Shown one piece after another: positions 30,842 through 36,828 of a stretch of DNA of 36,828 bases. Below the pieces are notes generated by a model. The model was not told the DNA's origin. It saw only the letters and a list, made by a program, of their open reading frames with translations, and did not search any database. The position numbers and the translations under genes were made by a program. Source of the DNA: a virus; the IMG/VR virus record IMGVR_UViG_3300046517_000041, positions 1 to 36,828 of that record, one strand, 5' to 3'. The first letter of the stretch is position 1, and the number at the start of each line of letters is the position of its first letter.

Positions 30842-31398
30842 AGTTTAATCCACCAAATTGATTCGTGAGTTTGTATTCCGGGGCCAAATATATCATCGAC
30901 CGCATTAATTACTCCGGGCCAATTACCAGAATAATCGTGCCCGCACAATAATCCTCCTTCTCTCATTAAATTAATTGCATGAAGAATATCAGCCTTAGCT
31001 TTATCAAAAGTATGGATCGCGTCTATAAAAATCATGTCAGTGTATGGAACACTGAACTTCGTAAACTTTGTTTTGTGCGGGATGACTTTCCTAGTTACAA
31101 TATAATCAAATAAATTCGTGGTAAATTCAGCGTAGATTGATTTCGGATTATCCTGACTCTTTCTATAATTCTGTAATGCAATATCTGTATCTAAATCAAG
31201 TCCATCATATAAACCGTCCCAAGGGTCAATGGCATGAATTATCCCTGATAGGGTATTATCAGCCATTGCCCTTGTGGAGCGGCCCTTGTATGAACCTGCT
31301 TCTAATATAACTTTCTTATCAGTCGCATGTTCAGCAAGGAAACGTAGCTCCCCGATACTCATCCATCCTTGAATATTATCTGCGGCAGCTACGTTCAT
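30838..31398 (-). CDS. Class I SAM methyltransferase (Methyltransf_24-like)
   Basis: A 186-residue Rossmann-like enzyme. Motif I is LEAGSYKGRST (32-42), an acidic motif ends the second strand (IHAIDPW, D58), and motif IV region is MIFIDAIHTFDKAKAD. GGLLCGHDY follows as a later strand-loop. This resembles the Methyltransf_24/TylF-type group that methylates sugars or small molecules. With the radical SAM enzyme and glycosyltransferase it may decorate a glycan, peptide or nucleobase. The stop overlaps the next ATG (ATGA). Confidence 0.82.
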   Translation of the reverse strand: MNVAAADNIQGWMSIGELRFLAEHATDKKVILEAGSYKGRSTRAMADNTLSGIIHAIDPWDGLYDGLDLDTDIALQNYRKSQDNPKSIYAEFTTNLFDYIVTRKVIPHKTKFTKFSVPYTDMIFIDAIHTFDKAKADILHAINLMREGGLLCGHDYSGNWPGVINAVDDIFGPGIQTHESIWWIKL

Positions 31399-31402
31399 TA
31401 GA

Positions 31403-31750
31403 CTATGGCGCGGTTGTAGTCAGTACAGCGTACGACGGGTAGTACTTAGCCGACGCAGGATCATACACGAAGAAGTTAGGACGATTATTCCAAGTCGTCC
31501 CATTCGTGATGCTCGCTACAAGAATATTACCCGTAGTCAATACACCAAGCCAATTGGTCGTCTTGGCAATAATGCACAGCATATGCTGTCCCGTAACGGG
31601 AGGGGTAATTGTAACAAGCGCGGTCGTACCTGTAATGAAGGTAACGAACGTAGTAGGTGCAATCGTAGCTACAGCCGTCAGCGTAACCGGAGCAGGCTGT
31701 AAGTTGCTCTGTACTGTACTTAAATTCTGAAAGTTCAGATCACTCATCAT
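31403..31750 (-). CDS. Small beta-rich decoration-like protein, paralogue of the next upstream gene
   Basis: A 115-residue protein beginning with two ATGs (31750 and 31747) behind AGGAG. It is a paralogue of the 96-residue protein at 31758-32048: shared pieces are LTAxATIAP, GTTAxxTIxPP, LTTGNI and K-Y/W-YP near the end. The residues are strand-rich and small, as in head decoration or fibre-foot proteins. The extra N-terminal ~20 residues (SDLNFQNLSTVQSNLQPAP) distinguish it. Role by position: head decoration. Confidence 0.6.
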   Translation of the reverse strand: MMSDLNFQNLSTVQSNLQPAPVTLTAVATIAPTTFVTFITGTTALVTITPPVTGQHMLCIIAKTTNWLGVLTTGNILVASITNGTTWNNRPNFFVYDPASAKYYPSYAVLTTTAP

Positions 31751-31757
31751 CTACTCC

Positions 31758-32048
31758 TTACGAAATCGCGCCAGGATACCACTTCGAGTTAAGCGAACTA
31801 TAAACAAAGGCACATACCTTGCTTGTAGTAAGCGAAACTGCTAAAGCGATATTACCCGTAGTTAACGTGGATACTCCTGCCGCGTCAGTCGCTACAAGAA
31901 ATAGGACTCCACCAAATCCAGCGAAGGGTGGAACGATTGTAGCAATTGCAGTAGTACCCGCAATGATTACTAAATCTCCCCGTGGAGCAATAGTAGCCGC
32001 TGCAGTTAACTTAACTTCACTGATACGAGTTGTTAATCCAGGAATCAT
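31758..32048 (-). CDS. Small beta-rich decoration-like protein
   Basis: A 96-residue strand-rich, Ala/Thr/Val-rich protein, paralogous to the gene at 31403-31750 and arranged in tandem with it. Gly and Pro at turns (VPPFAGFGG) suggest a compact beta-sandwich. It follows the capsid protein group in the late operon, as head decoration genes do. No enzymatic motif. Confidence 0.6.
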   Translation of the reverse strand: MIPGLTTRISEVKLTAAATIAPRGDLVIIAGTTAIATIVPPFAGFGGVLFLVATDAAGVSTLTTGNIALAVSLTTSKVCAFVYSSLNSKWYPGAIS

Positions 32049-32069
32049 GCCTCCAACCTCCTTATGATT

Positions 32070-32294
32070 CTAGGACAGTGTTAACGTGTAAGTACTACCA
32101 GCGGTAGTACCTGAGACAGTAGCAGCAATCGTGCTGTAACCAGCAAACGTCTGCTGCTTACTTGCCCCCGCAAAAAAGACTGTACAGGTATTACCTAAAC
32201 AGTCAAATACGAAGGAAGTAACATCTGAAAGCGTCAACGAAGTAGCTGTCTGACCAGCACCCGTCTTAGCTGTAATTGTAGCTGTACTCGGCAT
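32070..32294 (-). CDS. Small Thr/Ser-rich beta protein
   Basis: A 74-residue protein almost wholly Thr, Ser, Ala and Gly with alternating strands (ATITAKTGAGQTATSLTLSD) and a Cys pair (C32, C37). It ends one base before the capsid stop. Size and composition fit a capsid cement or spike-like protein. No family recognised. Confidence 0.55.
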   Translation of the reverse strand: MPSTATITAKTGAGQTATSLTLSDVTSFVFDCLGNTCTVFFAGASKQQTFAGYSTIAATVSGTTAGSTYTLTLS

Positions 32295-32295
32295 A

Positions 32296-33606
32296 TTAGT
32301 ACCCCGATGGAACAGCTAAGTTATCAATGTAGGCAGTAGCAGCAGGATTAGAAACGAATACCTGCATACCGACCACCATGTAGAAGATATCTGCGGCCAT
32401 CACGCCACCTGAAGCAGCGCGAATCTCGAAGATATTACGTCCATCCGTCTTGTAGAATCCGATCGGAAGGATTTCTCCACGGCCCCAGATATCATCCGTG
32501 ACGAAATCAATACGAGTCTTATCCCAGTTGAACGAACACTTAACAGGCGCACCTGCCATCTGCATTGAATCGAAGTACATATCCAATGCTTCTTCTTTAG
32601 CCTGCTTATGAATGACGGACACTAACTGTCCAATCTCTTCATACGCCTGCTTCTGTGCAGGATGCATCCATGCGTTCGGACTGAAATCGTTATCCAATCC
32701 CGTACGATTACCGATCTTGTTAATCGCTAAACGGGGGAAAGGAAGAACGAGTGCAGAACTATTCGCATTAACACGATTCGAGAGAATCTCAGGAGTCGTA
32801 TTACGTGCGAATCCGAGCCACGTACCAGTGGTAGCATTGCTATCATGATACGGCACTCCGAATAGTGCAGGAAGCGAAGTGGGCGAGCTAATACCATTGG
32901 TAACAATTAAGTCACCGCCAGTAACACTAGCAATCTGCGGAGTCAGGTTAATCGTCTTGTTTTCAACGTCCCACGTAGTAATAAGCGCGCTACCGCGATT
33001 AGTAGCTAACGTGGAGTCGAAAATCTGAACGGTCTGACCATAACGCATTAAGCGTACGCCGAATCCATCGGTAGTACACACAATGACGTTCTGTCCACCC
33101 GCAGGCGTATCAGTAGTAACCGTACCGATAACACCATTACCACTCTGCATTAACTGTGCATCAAGCTGACGACGCAGTTCATCAATAGCAGTAGCAGTAA
33201 GACGACGAACAGCATTGACGATTGCCTTACGGTCATCATCAGTGCTCCACTGCGCTAACTTCGTGTATTCAATATTCTCTGATAAGAATACCGAAGTGAG
33301 TACAGCCTTATCAAACGTCGGCCCGCCTCCACGTCCTAAATCTCCACCGTTAGGATCAAAATACTGGAAGCTGCCACCGGGACGAATTTCCAGCGGCACG
33401 CGCATCTGCCTACTAGAAATCTTTTCTACGTCACGCTTCTTAATATTGGCGTAGAACTTATCGTCCCGCTCGAACAGTACCCTAATCTTCGGAATTACAC
33501 GCTCTAATTCAAGAGCTGTAACCTGCGACTCGACCAAGGCGTGAAATCTATCCTGCCCGTTGCAAGCAACGACTGCAGAGATAAATTTCGGTAAAAAACT
33601 ATGCAT
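32296..33606 (-). CDS. Major capsid protein (HK97 fold likely)
   Basis: A 436-residue protein directly after the scaffold, in the portal-scaffold-capsid order. It has a helical N-arm (residues ~28-58: ALELERVIPKIRVLFERDD, FYANIKK), a Gly-rich loop (PNGGDLGRGGGPTF), a long spine-like helix (AIVNAVRRLTATAIDELRRQ) and strand-rich P-domain-like segments. The residue 38-57 arm is echoed in the small protein at 12865-13098. RBS AAGGAC lies before the ATG. The alternative of a minor capsid protein is unlikely given size and place. Confidence 0.85.
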   Translation of the reverse strand: MHSFLPKFISAVVACNGQDRFHALVESQVTALELERVIPKIRVLFERDDKFYANIKKRDVEKISSRQMRVPLEIRPGGSFQYFDPNGGDLGRGGGPTFDKAVLTSVFLSENIEYTKLAQWSTDDDRKAIVNAVRRLTATAIDELRRQLDAQLMQSGNGVIGTVTTDTPAGGQNVIVCTTDGFGVRLMRYGQTVQIFDSTLATNRGSALITTWDVENKTINLTPQIASVTGGDLIVTNGISSPTSLPALFGVPYHDSNATTGTWLGFARNTTPEILSNRVNANSSALVLPFPRLAINKIGNRTGLDNDFSPNAWMHPAQKQAYEEIGQLVSVIHKQAKEEALDMYFDSMQMAGAPVKCSFNWDKTRIDFVTDDIWGRGEILPIGFYKTDGRNIFEIRAASGGVMAADIFYMVVGMQVFVSNPAATAYIDNLAVPSGY

Positions 33607-33608
33607 TT

Positions 33609-34868
33609 TCAGTCCTTCATGAGGTAATCTCGACTAGACATTCCTTTTGGTAAAGCTCGCGCTTTATCCTTATCGGAATTTCCAGACGATTTACGTTCGG
33701 TAGTTTCCCTCTTAACTGTAGACGGACGGCCCACAGGAAGAGGATTATTCCTCTCATTAGGACGATTGTTGCCCCGTCCTTTAAGGGCTTCGTTGCGTGT
33801 CTTACGAATAATATCAGGTAATAACCCTTTAGCCTTGGACAAGTAGGCAGAACGAATTTTGTCCAGGGATTCCTGATTGAAATTTACTTCAGCAGCTTTC
33901 TCCCAAAGTTTATCTAAAATGCTACGGAATCGAGTATCTTTATCGATTTGCTGTGCAAGATTATCTGCACAATCCCGTAAAGCCTTCTGCTTCTGCCAAT
34001 CATTCATTGATTCTTTAGGATCAAGATTCTTATCAATGATTGACTTCACAGTATTGTCGATTCGGGTATTAACCGTATCAACATGCGTGTTTAACTGAGT
34101 CGTCCTAAATTCCTGCTCACGCTGATCTAATTCAGCTTCCTTAGCATCCTTAGTAGCAGGACGATTAGAAAGTCGGACGGGCGGCTCGAATTTATCAGAG
34201 TTAAAGATGAACTTGTATAATAAAGCCGCAGCCGTCTTAGTATCAGCGTCTTCCGAACGATGCATCATTACAGTAATATTCTTGACTACGTTGCCAAGAA
34301 CTGTGTAATAAGCATTCGGATCTACCGATTGCAACTGTTCAAGATAAGTATCAGCCAATGAACCAAATGCTTCAGGATCATCCTCTTTAAGCGCCTTGAG
34401 GATTGTTGTAGCTTTACCCTGAGATAGTTCTTCAGCAAATTTGTCTAACGTGCCAGCTTTATCAACAGCTAACTTTGCATCTGCAAGACTTGGCAGAAGT
34501 TCGGAATACTTCTGTTCACGATAAACTGCCTTATCGAGATGCGGAAATTCTTTGAAGATTTGTGGATATTTAGCTAGAACTTCCTTACGACGAACCGGCA
34601 TAACCAGTTCATCTTCATCTACTTTATCATCTAATTCTTCTTCGAGTTCGTCTTCGAGAGACTTTTCTTTCGTTTCTTTATCGTCTTCTTCTGTTGTTTC
34701 TTCAGGATCTTCTTCATCAGTTTCTGTAGTTTCTTCCAGTTTAAGGTCAATTGGCTCATCATCTTTTAAGTAGTCTGCCATATCTGAGACAGACATCTTA
34801 CCTGATTCAATTGTAGCCGAATCGTCCGATGAATAAAAAGGTTGAAACTTATGATTGAGTGGGAACAT
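33609..34868 (-). CDS. Scaffold protein
   Basis: A 419-residue protein with an extremely acidic segment at ~40-90 (TTETDEEDPEETTEEDDKE), then helical regions (RRKEVLAKYPQIFKEFPHLD; AELDQREQEFRTTQLN) and a basic C-terminus (RKTRNEALKGRGNNRPNERN) of the kind that contacts coat protein. AAGGA precedes ATG 34868, which lies inside the portal gene end (20-base overlap). Such proteins guide capsid assembly and leave or are cut before DNA packaging. No protease is recognised next to it. Confidence 0.8.
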   Translation of the reverse strand: MFPLNHKFQPFYSSDDSATIESGKMSVSDMADYLKDDEPIDLKLEETTETDEEDPEETTEEDDKETKEKSLEDELEEELDDKVDEDELVMPVRRKEVLAKYPQIFKEFPHLDKAVYREQKYSELLPSLADAKLAVDKAGTLDKFAEELSQGKATTILKALKEDDPEAFGSLADTYLEQLQSVDPNAYYTVLGNVVKNITVMMHRSEDADTKTAAALLYKFIFNSDKFEPPVRLSNRPATKDAKEAELDQREQEFRTTQLNTHVDTVNTRIDNTVKSIIDKNLDPKESMNDWQKQKALRDCADNLAQQIDKDTRFRSILDKLWEKAAEVNFNQESLDKIRSAYLSKAKGLLPDIIRKTRNEALKGRGNNRPNERNNPLPVGRPSTVKRETTERKSSGNSDKDKARALPKGMSSRDYLMKD

Positions 34869-36828
34869 TATCCTTCTCCGCTAATGGGGTTGCATTCCCT
34901 TTAGGCGCAGGTTGACTACCTTTATTGGGGGCACCTGCTGCAACTGGTGGAGGTCCGGGATTTACAGTTATTAACTGCATATGCGCTTGCATATGTAAGA
35001 GAATATTCTGATATCCGTCCTTGTTAGCACTATTCTTTAATTGTCTACCTGCTTCACCTACGAGGAACTTTCTGCAAATTGCTGCATGAATTTCATGATC
35101 ATCTACAGTAGGTTCAACAGGTACAGATGGTCCCATTGTAGGCTGACCATCCGGTCCCATTCCTTCTGGAGTAGGAGCACCAATCATTAACTCTTTAATC
35201 TCTTCTAACTGTTTCTCTCTGTCGTCTTCTCCGGGTATATTAAAGTCAGTGAGGCCAATAGCAGTCTGTAAACTATCAATGTTAGAAGGATCAGCGACAA
35301 CCTTCGCAACAATTGGATTAGGATTCTGAAGGAGTTCCATAATGGTATCCTTCTGCTGACTCCAATTGAGCGGAATATTCTCATTAGCTTCTAATTCGAT
35401 TCGTCCTATCTTTCCCTCAGTCTCGGCTTTCTTAATGAAGACGTTAAAAAAAGATCCCGCCTCGTCCTGACGAACTTCTTTCTCGTCTTCCTGCATTTCC
35501 TGAATGAACATTGGAATAACTTTGCCAAAGATATCCTTCCACCATGAGGTGAATATCTTCCAAGTATTCTGTTGCCTCTGCATAGCCTGAGCACGACTCA
35601 TACTGTATTCAGAAGCCGTGCGTCCGCCATTAGTCTGCTGCCCACCGAATAGACTTGGTAATGCACCAGAAACTAACTGACCTAATTCCTGTACCTTCTG
35701 GAAGAATGGTAGGACTTCAGGACTTAGATTAGCAGTCTTTAATTCATAGAATGCTTCATTAAGCGGTTTACCTGCCTTAGCTCTAACAGGATAAATAGAT
35801 CCCGGAGCTACTTCAGTCTGCTGATACTTCTTAAAGTTTAATACATCAGGGTCCGCGAAAGTTTGGCCGATACCGTGTTCAATTGTCTGGAGGACCAGAC
35901 TGATAATGTCGTTAGTGATGTCTTGAATGGAGACAAGCTGAGAACCTGAAGGATCAAAGTGAATATAATCAGAGAGTGGATTGTAGGTGAGAGTCCAACA
36001 ATCGTCAAGACTTTCATTACAAGCATCCGCGAATTCATCATTAACTAATACAACTTTAGCTCCATCGGGGAACTTCTGTTGTAATTCCTTAATTAAGTCT
36101 TCATCATTCAGTACGTTGAACGATGATGGACGAAGCCAGCAATTACGTACTGTAACAGTATTTAGCGGATATTCTCCGTGGTATTGCGGATTAAGACGTG
36201 CCCACTGGTCGTATTGGTCAGGTCCACTAATTCCACCTCCCGGTTGTATTTTAGAATTCCCACTTCCTTTATTTCTAAGGGAGGGGTACATTGCAATTGC
36301 ATTGGAATAATGAGTTTCATAGGCTTGGATGAGATAAGGACAATCTTCTTGCTTACGAGCATAATTTGGTACCTTAACTACAAGCCCACCGTAAATCTCT
36401 AAACAGATCCGGCTCTTTGGAAACTCATCCGTTGATACTAAACGAGTTACAATAAGTGGAGACTTCTGTAACTCTGGATCTAATTGTGCCGCACACTGTG
36501 GACAGATTGGACCCTTATTAAGTGTATCATCTAATAAAACATCGTCGTTGTCTGGTTGAAATTGATTCTCAAGAGCACTTGACAAAACATCGTCAGGAAG
36601 TTGCTGCTGACAGTTAGGACAGAGATACGCTTCACCATCTTGCTGATCTTCATAATTATTAACCTTGTAAGTTCCATAAGCCTTATCAGACTTAGGATAA
36701 CTATAGCAAGCAGTCATTCCCTCTGTGCAAAATACATAGAGAGCATGAAGCCACAGAAGCGATACGTTATTGTGCCGGTAAACTAATGCACCAATCTGAT
36801 CACCAGCTTTAGCAGTGATACAGTCTAG
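34849..36828 (-). CDS. Portal protein, N-terminus beyond the window
   Basis: At least 659 residues; the frame stays open to the right edge, and the residues before Met 36717 (LVYRHNNVSLLWLHALYVF...) are protein-like, so the gene starts outside the window. The C-terminal part has portal features: a helical stem with SGALPSLFGGQQTNGGRTAS then EYSMSRAQAMQRQQNTW, a further helix (WWKDIFGKVIPMFIQEMQED) and a Pro/Gly-rich tail. Near the visible N-terminus two Cys pairs (C33xxC36, C72xxC75, counted from Met 36717) form a zinc-ribbon-like insert, not usual in portals. The portal ring is the DNA entry vertex and binds terminase, which is not in this window. Confidence 0.83.
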   Translation of the reverse strand, partial: LDCITAKAGDQIGALVYRHNNVSLLWLHALYVFCTEGMTACYSYPKSDKAYGTYKVNNYEDQQDGEAYLCPNCQQQLPDDVLSSALENQFQPDNDDVLLDDTLNKGPICPQCAAQLDPELQKSPLIVTRLVSTDEFPKSRICLEIYGGLVVKVPNYARKQEDCPYLIQAYETHYSNAIAMYPSLRNKGSGNSKIQPGGGISGPDQYDQWARLNPQYHGEYPLNTVTVRNCWLRPSSFNVLNDEDLIKELQQKFPDGAKVVLVNDEFADACNESLDDCWTLTYNPLSDYIHFDPSGSQLVSIQDITNDIISLVLQTIEHGIGQTFADPDVLNFKKYQQTEVAPGSIYPVRAKAGKPLNEAFYELKTANLSPEVLPFFQKVQELGQLVSGALPSLFGGQQTNGGRTASEYSMSRAQAMQRQQNTWKIFTSWWKDIFGKVIPMFIQEMQEDEKEVRQDEAGSFFNVFIKKAETEGKIGRIELEANENIPLNWSQQKDTIMELLQNPNPIVAKVVADPSNIDSLQTAIGLTDFNIPGEDDREKQLEEIKELMIGAPTPEGMGPDGQPTMGPSVPVEPTVDDHEIHAAICRKFLVGEAGRQLKNSANKDGYQNILLHMQAHMQLITVNPGPPPVAAGAPNKGSQPAPKGNATPLAEKDNVPTQS

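Noticed and set aside
34552-34773. Ser-rich + strand frame in the scaffold gene
   Set aside because: It is the antisense reading of the acidic Glu/Asp codon run of the scaffold, an expected artefact.

Overview
The window is a large part of a double-stranded DNA tailed-phage genome (Caudoviricetes). The tail genes and the lack of a recognisable sheath, tape measure or tail-tube gene suggest a short-tailed, podovirus-like particle. The host cannot be named from the sequence. Bacterial signals are clear: Shine-Dalgarno sites, one near-perfect sigma70-type promoter, and a tRNA-Leu without an encoded CCA tail. Both ends are cut inside genes: the first gene lacks its start, and the portal gene runs off the right edge. 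The terminase is not in the window and may lie beyond that edge.

The left arm (1-14398, + strand) is a packed array of DNA-metabolism and small accessory genes, mostly joined by TAATG or ATGA overlaps. It encodes a SprT-protease/SNF2-translocase fusion, a RecB/Cas4-like PD-(D/E)XK nuclease, a Sak4/RecA-like ATPase with a putative ssDNA-binding partner, a cold-shock-domain protein, a family A DNA polymerase with an N-terminal UDG-like domain, a DUF3987-type ATPase, and a DUF5664-type nucleotide-pool enzyme. The polymerase gene is interrupted just before catalytic motif A by a 74-residue ORF. A 16-bp inverted repeat closes a putative structured RNA at 7316-7405. A small accessory cassette (12451-13331) holds a secreted protein, tRNA-Leu(TAA) and a zinc-ribbon protein whose C-terminus resembles the N-terminal arm of the phage's own capsid protein.

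The right arm (14395-36828, - strand) is the late region, read leftward: portal, scaffold, major capsid protein, three small beta-rich proteins, a methyltransferase / radical SAM / glycosyltransferase cassette, two unknown proteins, a head-tail adaptor, tail proteins, a collagen-like fibre, an M15-type peptidase, two Q/N-rich internal-protein candidates, a 1565-residue multidomain protein and a two-TM holin-like protein. The 1565-residue protein contains a GHKL-type ATP-binding domain and an HExxH metalloprotease domain. It looks like an ejected polyvalent internal virion protein.

The two arms converge at 14395-14398, where the stop codons overlap. No stretch over 300 bases lacks a gene. The largest gaps (7309-7431 and 7597-7779) hold RNA-structure candidates.
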